Part shown: positions 1 to 7,885 of the stretch, piece after piece
Position numbering within the stretch: the first letter of the stretch is position 1
How the letters are laid out: every line of letters begins with the position of its first letter
Assembly: GCA_036525535.1 (NCBI GenBank)
Contig: DATDAH010000131.1
Coordinates: 1-13,851 of the forward strand
Length of the DNA stretch: 13,851 bases
From: DATDAH01 sp036525535
GTDB taxonomy: Bacteria; Actinomycetota; Acidimicrobiia; Acidimicrobiales; DATDAH01
Reading direction: 5' to 3'
Made by a program: the position numbers and the translations under genes
Notes under the pieces: model-generated
Told to the model about the DNA's origin: nothing
Databases searched by the model: none
The model's input: the letters and a program-made list of their open reading frames with translations, nothing else

Positions 1-133
1 CCCACAGCATGAGGAACTGCCCGGGCTTGGGCGCTTCCACCGCCCGGTCCACCGGGGCCATGGTCAGCGTGGCCGTGTCCGCGGTCTCCCATCGCTTGTC
101 GGTCACCCGGTACGGGAGCGGTGTCATCGGCAT
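1..133 (-). CDS. [NiFe] hydrogenase gamma subunit (FAD/NAD(P)-binding), N-terminal fragment
   Basis: Only the first 44 codons are in the window; the gene continues past the left edge. The visible protein begins MPMTPLPYRVTDKRW and reaches PGQFLMLW near residues 37-44. That is the PGQF-type motif where the flavin-binding barrel of ferredoxin-reductase-like gamma subunits (HydG/HyhG of soluble group 3b hydrogenases, and dihydroorotate dehydrogenase electron-transfer subunits) begins to contact FAD. In this family the subunit passes electrons between NAD(P)H and the iron-sulfur beta subunit. It starts 17 bp after the stop of the cNMP-fold gene, which follows the beta subunit gene, matching known hydrogenase operon order. 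ATG at 133 was chosen; ATG at 127 is in frame and equally possible, and neither has a strong ribosome binding site. The small and large hydrogenase subunits would be expected further left but cannot be seen. Confidence 0.75.
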   Translation of the reverse strand, partial: MPMTPLPYRVTDKRWETADTATLTMAPVDRAVEAPKPGQFLMLW

Positions 134-150
134 CGATGGCGTCCCGCTGG

Positions 151-611
151 TCAAGGCTCCCCTCCGCCGTAGAGGTCGACCAGGCGCACGCGGGTGGCTT
201 GGAGCCGCTCGACCAGCAGGGCGGCGAACCGCTGCACGAGGGCGTAACCGAGGCGAGGGTCGGCATCGCACTTCTGGCGCAGGCAGGCCGCGTCGAGCGC
301 GACGGCCGCGGTGTCGGTGACCGCCAGGGCGTCGAACTGCCACCGGAACGGCGGAAAGAGCCAGGAGGCCCCGAGCACCTCGCCCGCGCCGAGGGTGGCG
401 ATGACGATGGCACCGGCATCGGGCACGTGCACCTCCAACGCCACCTTCCCCTCGCGGAGCACGTAGAAGTGCTCGGCGGGATCGGCTTCGGAGAACACCG
501 TCGCCCCGGCGGGGAACCGCACGTTCTGGCCGCATCCCGACAGGAACTCGACGTCGGCCGGTTCGAGACCGGCGAAGAACTCGTGGTCGGCGAGCAGGTC
601 GGCGATCGACT

Positions 612-615
<4 letters not shown>
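151..615 (-). CDS. Stand-alone cyclic-nucleotide-binding-fold protein of the hydrogenase operon
   Basis: A 154-residue protein made of one cNMP-binding beta-roll (about residues 10-125) and a C-terminal helix (about 125-147). It has no helix-turn-helix, so it is not a complete Crp/Fnr regulator. The start of the fold is clear (FFAGL near 13-17, FPAGATVFSEADPAEHFYVL near 34-53). The segment that should be the phosphate-binding cassette reads GEVLGASWLFPPFRWQFDALA (residues 78-98) and lacks the usual GE-[LI]-A...R-[ST]-A residues that hold cAMP. Its ATG overlaps the stop of the upstream beta-subunit gene (ATGA), suggesting translational coupling, and the gamma-subunit gene follows after 17 bp. 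A role in sensing, assembly or control of the hydrogenase is inferred from position only. Two cysteines (111, 116) have no known role. Confidence 0.85.
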
Positions 616-1766
<1,151 letters not shown>

Positions 1767-1777
1767 CAGCCGCGGCG

Positions 1778-1783
1778 ATGGTA
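1778..1783 (-). promoter_or_regulatory. Candidate -10 element of the hydrogenase operon
   Basis: On the minus strand TACCAT fits the actinobacterial TAnnnT pattern and lies 11 bp before the GTG of the beta subunit gene. There is no recognisable -35 hexamer and no Shine-Dalgarno, so the transcript would have almost no leader. The 94-bp gap to the aldolase gene is wide enough for a separate promoter. Seen in sequence; use is inferred. Confidence 0.3.
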
Positions 1784-1860
1784 GTTAGGCCGCCGAGCCC
1801 GCGCTGCGAGGCCCCATGGCGGCTGAATCGCATCCGACATCCCGGCGACCGCGTCCGCGT

Positions 1861-2748
1861 TCAGGTGATCGACGCGGCGAAGATGCTCGCGATCGACGCG
1901 TCCAGCGCGGCGTCGAACTCGGCATCACTCTGCTGCGCGGTCAGGCTCTCGGTCAGGGCGCGGGAGAAGCTGGCGATCATGCCGTGGTTGCGGGAGAGAC
2001 GGGCGTCGGCCTCCTCGCGGCTGTAGCCGCCGGAGAGGGCCGCCACCCGCAGGATGTTCGGGTGGTCGACCAGGTCGGCGTAGAAGTCGTCGCGCTCCGG
2101 CAGGGTCAGCTTCAGCATGACCCGCTGCTCGGCGGTGAGCTGGTCGAGCTGGGCCTGGATGGCGGTCTTGAGCAGGTCCTCCGCCTCGGCCTTCTGCGGG
2201 CTGTGGATGTCGATCTCGGGTTCGACGATCGGCACCAGGTCGGCGGCCAGGATCCGGCGGGCGAGCTCGAACTGCTGCCCGACCACCGCCTTCACCCCGG
2301 TGTCGTCGGCCAGCTTGATCACCGAGCGCATCTTGGTGCCGAACACCCCCTTGTCGGTCGCGCGGGCCAGCAGGCCGTCGAGGTCGTCGATCGGCTTCAT
2401 CAGCTGCACGCCGTCGGCCTCGTCGACCAAGCCCTTGTCGACCTTCAGGAAGGGGACGACGTGCTTCACGGACCACAGGTAGTCGGCCGAACCACGGCCT
2501 TCGATGTGGCGGTCCATGGTCTTCTCGAACAGGATGCTGCCGAGGACGCGGTCGCCGTCGAAGCTCGGGCTGGTGATGATCCGGCGGCGCATCTCGTGGA
2601 CGAGGTCGAACATCTCGGCCTCACCGGAGTAGCCGTCTGACGGGATGCCGTACCGCTCGAGCGCCTTCGGCGTGCTGCCCCCGCTCTGGTCCAGCGCCGC
2701 GATGAAGCCTCGGTCGGATTTGATCTTCTCCAGCTGCTGCTCGTTCAT
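1861..2748 (-). CDS. fda: Class I fructose-bisphosphate aldolase, short bacterial (Staphylococcus fda) type
   Basis: A 295-residue Schiff-base aldolase that cleaves or forms fructose 1,6-bisphosphate (with dihydroxyacetone phosphate and glyceraldehyde 3-phosphate) in the cytoplasm, without a metal. Length and sequence follow the approximately 296-residue class I enzyme known from staphylococci. Visible marks are FIAALDQSGGSTPKAL (15-30), FEKTMDR (74-80), PFLKVDKG (99-106), GVQLMKPID (113-121), FGTKMRS (136-142), VPIVEPEI (172-179) and MLKLTLP (211-217); Lys213 is the expected Schiff-base lysine. ALSGGYSREEA (237-247) matches the phosphate-binding loop, and the usual SFSRAL near the C-terminus is present. 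The ATG at 2748 has a short GGTGG before it. It lies 125 bp downstream of the GMC gene and may have its own promoter in that gap; the hydrogenase operon follows. Many Actinobacteria rely on class II aldolase, so this could be a second, condition-specific enzyme (inference). Confidence 0.95.
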   Translation of the reverse strand: MNEQQLEKIKSDRGFIAALDQSGGSTPKALERYGIPSDGYSGEAEMFDLVHEMRRRIITSPSFDGDRVLGSILFEKTMDRHIEGRGSADYLWSVKHVVPFLKVDKGLVDEADGVQLMKPIDDLDGLLARATDKGVFGTKMRSVIKLADDTGVKAVVGQQFELARRILAADLVPIVEPEIDIHSPQKAEAEDLLKTAIQAQLDQLTAEQRVMLKLTLPERDDFYADLVDHPNILRVAALSGGYSREEADARLSRNHGMIASFSRALTESLTAQQSDAEFDAALDASIASIFAASIT

Positions 2749-2798
2749 GAGACCACCGTTTGGGTTGACGTCGACTCGGGCGAGACACGTGAAACGAC

Positions 2799-2839
2799 TC
2801 GTCCACGGCCCAGCATGGCCGTCCCGGCCCTGCCGCGGA
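2799..2839 (+). repeat. Dispersed intergenic repeat, copy A
   Basis: This 41-bp stretch matches 13231-13270 in the same orientation at 36 of 40 aligned positions, with one single-base gap. The first 14 bases (TCGTCCACGGCCCA) and the last 11 (CCTGCCGCGGA) are identical in both copies. Both copies lie in non-coding DNA. It sits between the GMC and aldolase genes, 51 bp upstream of the aldolase start, and directly touches the palindrome at 2840-2855. Function unknown. Confidence 0.7.
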
Positions 2840-2855
2840 AGGGCCCTTGGGCCCT
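2840..2855. repeat. GGGCCC inverted repeat between GMC and aldolase genes
   Basis: AGGGCCC and GGGCCCT are perfect 7-bp arms around TT. The spacing GGG-N-C-NNNN-G-N-CCC fits the outline of the DosR/DevR-type box used by Actinobacteria for hypoxia genes, and the site lies about 92 bp upstream of the aldolase start. It is also 18 bp after the GMC stop codon, so it could serve as a terminator stem, although there is no T-run and the loop would be tight. Which role applies cannot be decided from sequence. Confidence 0.4.
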
Positions 2856-2873
2856 GCGGCTACTGGAAGCGGT

Positions 2874-4433
2874 TCAGCCCGCCAGCCGCTCGAGGAGGTG
2901 ATCGCCGACGCGGAGCGCGTTGGCCATGGCGGTCAGGGCCGGGTTCACCGCGCCGATGCTGGGGAAGAAGCTCGTGTCGACGACGTAGAGGTTGTCCAGC
3001 TCATGCGCCTTGCACTGGACGTCCAGGACCGACGTCGCGGGGTCCGCGCCGAACCGACAGGTCCCCGCCTGATGCGCAACGCCGGCCACGGGGATGGCCG
3101 TCTTCAAGTAGGCGTGCCGGGGGATCAGGTGGTCCGGGTGCATGCCCAGGTGACCGAGCATCGACTTGAGCTGCCGGTAGAGGCGGGTACTCGCCGTCTG
3201 GTTGCCGACCTCGTAGCTGAGCTTGATGCTGCCGTCGCCCTCGAGGGTCACGCGGTTCTCGGGCTGGGGCAGATCCTCGGTGGAGAGCCAGAAGTCGACG
3301 GCGTGGCTGGCGATGTCGCTGAGCACCCGGGTGGGCGCGAGCTTCGTCTCGATCGGCTTCTCGCCTCGGTACATCTCCTCGGTGGACTTGCCCACCATCT
3401 GGATGTTGCCCATCGGGTACTCGAAGTCGTCGGTGCCGAAGTAGAAGTCGTTGACGCCGAGGGTCTTCTGGAAGACCGTCGGGTTCGGCTCGTGCGACAG
3501 GGCGAGCACCGCCTGGCTGTTGTGGAACATGTAGTTGCGCCCCACCTGATCGGAGCCGTTGGCGAGGCCGTTGGGGTGCTGGTCGTTGGCTGACGCCAGG
3601 AGCAGCTTCGCCGTGTTGGCGGCCCCGCACGAGACGACCACCACATGCGCCGGGAGGATGGTGCGCTCACCCGCCTGGTCCACCTCCACCTCCGTGACGA
3701 CGGTGCCGGCGGGATCGGTGCCCAGCCGCACCACGGTCGCGTTGGTCAGCATCGTCACGTTCGGGTGCTGGAGCGCGGGGCGAACACCGTGGACCTCGGC
3801 GTCGGACTTGGCGTGCAGCGGACAGGGGAACCCGTCGCAGAACCCGCAGCGCACGCACGTGCTGTCGGGCCGGTTTGATTCGTCGAGCATCACGCCGCAC
3901 GGCGCGTGGAACGGGTGGTAGCCGGCGGCGGCGAGGTCGTCGGAGAGCTGTTGGATCCGGGGCTCGTGCGACAGTGCCGGGTACGGGTAGGGCTCACTCG
4001 CCGATGGCTCGGTCGGATCTTCGCCGCGGACGCCGTGCACGTCGTAGTGCTGCTCGGCGAGGGTGTAGTAGGGCTCCATCTCGTCGTAGGAGATCGGCCA
4101 GGCCGGTGAGATCCCGTCGTGGTGGCGCAACTCGCCGAAGTCCTCTTGGCGGAGGCGGTACAGCGCCGCGCCGTACAGCTTGGTGGCGCCGCCCACGAAG
4201 TAGTGCACCTGCGGCTGGAACGCCTTGCCCTTGGCGTCGTGCCAGGTGTCGGGGGAGATGTAGCGACTGTCGACGAACACGTCCTGGGCCGACCAGTTCT
4301 GCGGCTCGCGCGGCAGCCAGTCGCCCCGCTCGAGCAGGAGGATCCGCCGGCCCGACGGTGCGAGGTGCCGGGCGAGGGTGCCGCCTCCGGCCCCGGTGCC
4401 GATGATGATGACGTCGTAGTCGCCGTCGCTCAT
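2874..4433 (-). CDS. GMC-family FAD oxidoreductase with a four-cysteine motif
   Basis: A 519-residue flavoprotein of the glucose-methanol-choline family, which oxidises alcohol or sugar hydroxyls with FAD. The N-terminal dinucleotide fold is clear: VIIIGTGAGGGTLARHL (8-24) ending at Glu35 in LLLERG. The C-terminal signature holds the likely catalytic pair, His454 in HQAGTCRFG and Asn497 in AVNPALT. VVSCGAANTAKLLL (267-279) is the usual substrate-side segment. Residues 193-209 contain Cys193, 196, 199 and 204 in a CxxCxxC-x4-C pattern followed by PLHAK, which could bind metal. No signal peptide or membrane segment is seen, so it is probably cytoplasmic. The ATG overlaps the GH15 stop (ATGA) and has a strong GGAGGAG site 6 bp upstream. 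Substrate is unknown; a glucose or glucan-derived sugar is suggested only by the neighbouring GH15 and G6PDH genes. Confidence 0.9.
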   Translation of the reverse strand: MSDGDYDVIIIGTGAGGGTLARHLAPSGRRILLLERGDWLPREPQNWSAQDVFVDSRYISPDTWHDAKGKAFQPQVHYFVGGATKLYGAALYRLRQEDFGELRHHDGISPAWPISYDEMEPYYTLAEQHYDVHGVRGEDPTEPSASEPYPYPALSHEPRIQQLSDDLAAAGYHPFHAPCGVMLDESNRPDSTCVRCGFCDGFPCPLHAKSDAEVHGVRPALQHPNVTMLTNATVVRLGTDPAGTVVTEVEVDQAGERTILPAHVVVVSCGAANTAKLLLASANDQHPNGLANGSDQVGRNYMFHNSQAVLALSHEPNPTVFQKTLGVNDFYFGTDDFEYPMGNIQMVGKSTEEMYRGEKPIETKLAPTRVLSDIASHAVDFWLSTEDLPQPENRVTLEGDGSIKLSYEVGNQTASTRLYRQLKSMLGHLGMHPDHLIPRHAYLKTAIPVAGVAHQAGTCRFGADPATSVLDVQCKAHELDNLYVVDTSFFPSIGAVNPALTAMANALRVGDHLLERLAG

Positions 4434-6325
4434 GTGAGCTCCTCCAGACGTTCCTGCACGATGATCCGGGCCGCGGCCTCGATGAGGGCCAGATGCGAGA
4501 ACGCCTGCGGGAAGTTGCCGAGGTGGTGCGCGGTGTCGGCGTCGAACTCCTCCGCGTAGAGCTCGAGGGGCGAGGCGACCCGCAGGAGGCGCGCCATCAG
4601 GTCGCGGGCGCGCTGCGCCTCCCCGATGATGGCCAGGGCGGACACGAGCCAGAACGAGCAGATGAGGAAGGTCCCCTCCTTGCCGCTCAAGCCGTCGTCG
4701 GTCTCATCGGTGCGGTAGCGGAGGACGAACCCGTGGTCGGACAGCTCATCGGCGATGGCCAAGACGCTCTTGTGGAGGCGCTCGTCATCGCCGGGCAGGA
4801 ACCCGAAGAGCGCCGCCAGCAGCGTCGACGCGTCGAGGGCGTCGGTGTCGTAGTGCTGGCGCAGCACACCCCGGTCGTCGACGCCGTGGGCGAGGACGTC
4901 GTCTTTGATCTCGTCGGCGACCTCCTGCCAGGTCGCCGCCAGGTCGGCGTCGCCGCGGATCTCGCCCAGCTTGGCGGCGCGGTCGAGCGCCACCCAGCAC
5001 ATGAGCTTCGACGACACGTAGTGCTGCGGCTGGCCCCGCGCCTCCCAGATGCCCTGATCCGGTTCGCGCCAGACCTCCATCGCGCAGGCGGCCTGCGACT
5101 GGACGATCGGCCACAGCCCCCTGGGCAGCCGGGCGCTGCGCCTCGTGTGGAGCAGGATCGAGTCGAGGACGGCGCCGAACACGTCGTTCTGCCGCTGGTC
5201 GAACGCCCCGTTGCCGACGCGCACGGGCCGGGCCCCCCGGTAGCCGGTGAGGTCGTCGAGGGTCGTCTCGGCCAGGTTCCGCCGGCCGTCGATGCCGTAC
5301 ATGATCTGGAGCGCGCCGTTGTCGTTGGGCTCGAGGTCGGCGACGAACTGCATGAACTCGTCGGCCTCCCAGTCGAGGTCGAGGTAGTGCAGCGCCTGGA
5401 GCGTGAACGTCGAGTCCCGCATCCATGTGTAGCGGTAGTCCCAGTTGCGCTCGCCTCCGGGGGTCTCCGGCAAGGACGTGGTGAGCGCAGCGACCGTCGC
5501 CCCCGTGGGCATGTAGGTCAAGCCCTTGATCGCCAGAGCCGACCGCTCGATGGCCTGCCGATAGGGGTGGTCGGGGATGCGGGCCCGGCCCAGCCACGCA
5601 CGCCAGAACCGGGTCGTGGCGGTCAAGCGATCGCTCGCCTCCTCGATGTCGTTCGGCCCCGCGAGGCCGCCGGCCCACGACAGCGCGCAGTACACGCGGT
5701 CGCCCGCCCGGAGGACGTGACGCGCCCGCGCTCGCCCGCCCTCGACGCCGAGGGCCAGGTCGGTCTGCAGCCGGACGGTCTGACCCGCGCCGGTGGCGTC
5801 GGCGATGTGACGGCTCCCCTCCACCAGCGTCCACTCAGCGGGCACCCGGCCGTAGTCGAACACCGGCTCACACACGACCTCGACCTCCACCTCACCCGCG
5901 ATGCACTCGGCCGTCCGCACCAGCATGTGGTCGGCATCGTCGTCGGCCGGCGGTCGGGTGTGCGGCGTGACCTCGTCCTCCCCCTCGTGGGGCCCCATGG
6001 TGAGCGCGTCACGGACGACGACCCAGCTGTCCTTCGTGTGCCACGTCGTGGTGAGGACGTTGGTGCCGGGCTCATAGGACCGCGCCGTCGGGACGTTGAT
6101 CCCGAACGGCCCCATGCGGAAGTACCCCGCCTCGCGGTCGAGCAGGGTGGCGAAGACGCTGGGCGAGTCGAAGCGGGGCACGCACAGCCAGCCGACACCC
6201 CCGTCGGGGGCGATCAGCGCGCCCGTGTGACAGTCGGACAGGAACGCGTAGTGCTCGATCGGCGGGAACGGAGACGCCATCGCCGCGCTCTGCTCGCGCG
6301 GCGCCGGGGCGGCGGAGCTGCTCAC
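4430..6325 (-). CDS. Glycoside hydrolase family 15 (glucoamylase/trehalase-like)
   Basis: A 631-residue GH15 enzyme with an N-terminal beta-sandwich (about 20-240) and an (alpha/alpha)6 barrel (about 255-625). Barrel marks are GERNWDYRYTWMRDSTF (291-307), DVFGAVLDSI (381-390), GIWEARGQPQHYVSSKLMCW (425-444; Glu428 is the likely acid) and LYAEEFDADTAHHLGNFPQAFSHLALI (589-615; Glu592 or 593 the likely base). Family members release beta-glucose from alpha-glucans or hydrolyse trehalose. This cytoplasmic, signal-less actinobacterial type includes mycobacterial GH15 trehalase, but specificity cannot be read from sequence. The GTG start at 6325 overlaps the G6PDH stop (GTGA); an ATG at 6280 (MASPFPPIEHYAF) is an alternative start closer to the usual domain edge. 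It overlaps the GMC gene by 4 bp, so all three genes are probably one transcript. Confidence 0.93.
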   Translation of the reverse strand: MSSSAAPAPREQSAAMASPFPPIEHYAFLSDCHTGALIAPDGGVGWLCVPRFDSPSVFATLLDREAGYFRMGPFGINVPTARSYEPGTNVLTTTWHTKDSWVVVRDALTMGPHEGEDEVTPHTRPPADDDADHMLVRTAECIAGEVEVEVVCEPVFDYGRVPAEWTLVEGSRHIADATGAGQTVRLQTDLALGVEGGRARARHVLRAGDRVYCALSWAGGLAGPNDIEEASDRLTATTRFWRAWLGRARIPDHPYRQAIERSALAIKGLTYMPTGATVAALTTSLPETPGGERNWDYRYTWMRDSTFTLQALHYLDLDWEADEFMQFVADLEPNDNGALQIMYGIDGRRNLAETTLDDLTGYRGARPVRVGNGAFDQRQNDVFGAVLDSILLHTRRSARLPRGLWPIVQSQAACAMEVWREPDQGIWEARGQPQHYVSSKLMCWVALDRAAKLGEIRGDADLAATWQEVADEIKDDVLAHGVDDRGVLRQHYDTDALDASTLLAALFGFLPGDDERLHKSVLAIADELSDHGFVLRYRTDETDDGLSGKEGTFLICSFWLVSALAIIGEAQRARDLMARLLRVASPLELYAEEFDADTAHHLGNFPQAFSHLALIEAAARIIVQERLEELT

Positions 6326-7737
6326 GGCACCGACCAGGGCGTGTGCCAGCGCCCGTGGCCGGCGACGATGTCGTCGGCCGCCGATGGCCCCCAGGATCCC
6401 TTCGGGTAGCTGTGCACCGGGGGTGGCGCATCGAGGAGGGGCTGCATGATCCGCCAGGTCTCCTCGACGACGTCCTGGCGCGTGAACCGCGTGCTCAGAC
6501 CGATCATCGCCGCGTGGAGCAGCACCTCGTACGGCGTATCGCCCTCACCCCCCTCTTCGGAGAACTCCATGTCGAGATGGATCGTCTCGGGCCGCATCGA
6601 ACCCGCTCGCCGGGCGTCGAGGAGGAGGCGGACGCCCGTGCTGGGATCGAGCTTGACGACGAGCTGGTTGGGCTCGGGGTTGGCGTCGGTCAGGTCGAAT
6701 CCCAGCTTGGGGGGGCGGTCGAAGACGAGCCTGACCTCGGTCTGGGTCGCCGCCAGGTGCTTTCCGGTGCGGATGAAGAAGGGAATGCCCGACCAGCGCC
6801 AGTTGTCGATGTCGAGCCGGAGGGCGGCGTACGTCTCCGTCGTCGAGTCGGCGGCGACGCCATCGGTGTCGAGGTAGCCCTCGTACTGGCCGCGTACGTA
6901 GTGCGCGGGGTCGGCGGTCTCGACCGCACGGAAGACCGCGAGCTGCGCGTCCTTGATCGTCGCGGGGTCGCCCCCGGCGGGAGCCTCCATGGCCGTGGCC
7001 GCGACCACCTGCATGATGTGGTTGACCACGACGTCCCGCAGGGCCCCGACCGGGTCGTAGAAGTGACCGCGGTCCTCCACCCCGAAGCTCTCGGCCATGG
7101 TGATCTGCACGCAGGCCAGGCTGTTCCGGTTCCAGACCGGCTCCAGCATCGTGTTGGCGAAGCGGAGGTAGAGGAGCTCCTCGAGGCCCATCTTCCCGAG
7201 GAAGTGGTCGATCCGGTAGATCTGGGACTCGTCGAGGTACTGGTGGAGCTCGGCCGCGAGTTCGCTGGCCGAGCTCTGGTCGTGACCGAAGGGCTTTTCG
7301 ACGACCACACGCGCGTCTGCGGTGAGCCCGGCTGCCGCGAGCCCCTTCACGACCGTGCCGAAGAGGAAGGGCGGGACCTCCAGGTAGAAGACCGGGTGTT
7401 CCGCACCCTTGGTGGCGGCGGCGACCTGCTCGAAGGTGGCCGTGTCGGCGAAGTCGCCCCGCACGTAGGAGAGCCGCGCCGCGAACCGGTCGAACACCTC
7501 GGGGTCGAGGACCTCCCCGGTCGCGACGATCGCGTCCCGGGCCCGCTCTCGCAGCTCGTCCTCGGTCACGTCATCCACCGCGACCCCGACGATGGGGCAC
7601 GTCAGGAGCCCGCGGGCCTCGAGCCGGTACAGCGATCGGAAGGTCATCACGCGTGCGAGATCTCCCGTGATCCCGAAGATCACGAACACATCGGCCGGGT
7701 GCGCTTCCCGGCTTCCCGGACTGGTGGGCGTGGACAT
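6322..7737 (-). CDS. zwf: Glucose-6-phosphate dehydrogenase (zwf type)
   Basis: A 471-residue enzyme that oxidises glucose 6-phosphate to 6-phosphogluconolactone, normally making NADPH, in the oxidative pentose phosphate pathway. The N-terminal nucleotide motif is FGITGDLARVMTFRSLYRL (21-39). VVEKPFGHD (145-153), RIDHFLGK (175-182, His178) and VVNHIMQ (237-243, His240) hold the expected catalytic and substrate residues, and IPFFIRTGKHL (318-328) is the C-terminal substrate loop. The GDLA-K-R-K of common G6PDHs is replaced by GDLARVM, placing this in a divergent branch. The ATG at 7737 was chosen because it begins the conserved protein and has GGAG about 9 bp upstream; an in-frame upstream ATG at 7938 would add 67 unrelated residues and run into the divergent epimerase. 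It is first in an operon with GH15 and the GMC gene, with no opcA or 6-phosphogluconate dehydrogenase in view. Confidence 0.93.
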   Translation of the reverse strand: MSTPTSPGSREAHPADVFVIFGITGDLARVMTFRSLYRLEARGLLTCPIVGVAVDDVTEDELRERARDAIVATGEVLDPEVFDRFAARLSYVRGDFADTATFEQVAAATKGAEHPVFYLEVPPFLFGTVVKGLAAAGLTADARVVVEKPFGHDQSSASELAAELHQYLDESQIYRIDHFLGKMGLEELLYLRFANTMLEPVWNRNSLACVQITMAESFGVEDRGHFYDPVGALRDVVVNHIMQVVAATAMEAPAGGDPATIKDAQLAVFRAVETADPAHYVRGQYEGYLDTDGVAADSTTETYAALRLDIDNWRWSGIPFFIRTGKHLAATQTEVRLVFDRPPKLGFDLTDANPEPNQLVVKLDPSTGVRLLLDARRAGSMRPETIHLDMEFSEEGGEGDTPYEVLLHAAMIGLSTRFTRQDVVEETWRIMQPLLDAPPPVHSYPKGSWGPSAADDIVAGHGRWHTPWSVP

Positions 7738-7775
7738 GGCTTGGCTCCTGCCTTTGCTCCTCCGCCTGCCCCACG

Positions 7776-7781
7776 ACCCTA
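7776..7781 (-). promoter_or_regulatory. Candidate -10 element of the zwf operon
   Basis: Minus-strand TAGGGT fits TAnnnT and lies 38 bp before the zwf ATG, leaving room for a leader with the GGAG ribosome binding site. No good -35 hexamer is visible 16-18 bp upstream, so an activator or an alternative sigma factor would be needed. Inference from pattern and position. Confidence 0.3.
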
Positions 7782-7821
7782 GAGGGGCGTTTCGGAGCCG
7801 AGCCACCCACTTGGGATGAAA

Positions 7822-7848
7822 ATCCGTGCGGGCGCGTGACGCACGGGT
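7822..7848. promoter_or_regulatory. Dyad-symmetric element in the zwf/galM divergent region
   Basis: CCGTGCG (7824-7830) and CGCACGG (7840-7846) are perfect 7-bp inverted arms with a 9-bp spacer, extended outward by a G-T and then an A-T pair. It lies four bases before the candidate -35 of the epimerase gene and about 45 bp upstream of the candidate zwf -10, a position from which one regulator could control both directions. A smaller dyad, GGAT-GAAA-ATCC (7814-7825), overlaps its left side. Operator function is inferred. Confidence 0.4.
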
Positions 7849-7851
7849 GAA

Positions 7852-7879
7852 CTGACGGGGCGAGCGCTCGTCGTACGGT
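7852..7879 (+). promoter_or_regulatory. Candidate promoter giving a leaderless epimerase mRNA
   Basis: CTGACG (7852-7857) and TACGGT (7874-7879) are 16 bp apart and resemble -35 and -10 hexamers. The -10 ends six bases before the ATG at 7886, so transcription should begin at or within a base or two of the start codon. There is no Shine-Dalgarno, as expected for a leaderless mRNA, a common arrangement in Actinobacteria. Confidence 0.5.
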
Positions 7880-7885
7880 CTCGTC

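Noticed and set aside
2764..2769. Plus-strand TTGACG resembling a -35 box
   Set aside because: No plus-strand gene lies downstream and no matching -10 is seen at the right distance.
4493..6409. 638-codon plus-strand open frame opposite GH15
   Set aside because: It is antisense to a gene with intact catalytic motifs, is rich in Val, Glu, Arg and Gly with no recognisable domain, and has no ribosome binding site.
6343..7782. 479-codon plus-strand open frame opposite G6PDH
   Set aside because: It is a shadow of zwf; the product is low-complexity and overlaps the zwf promoter region.
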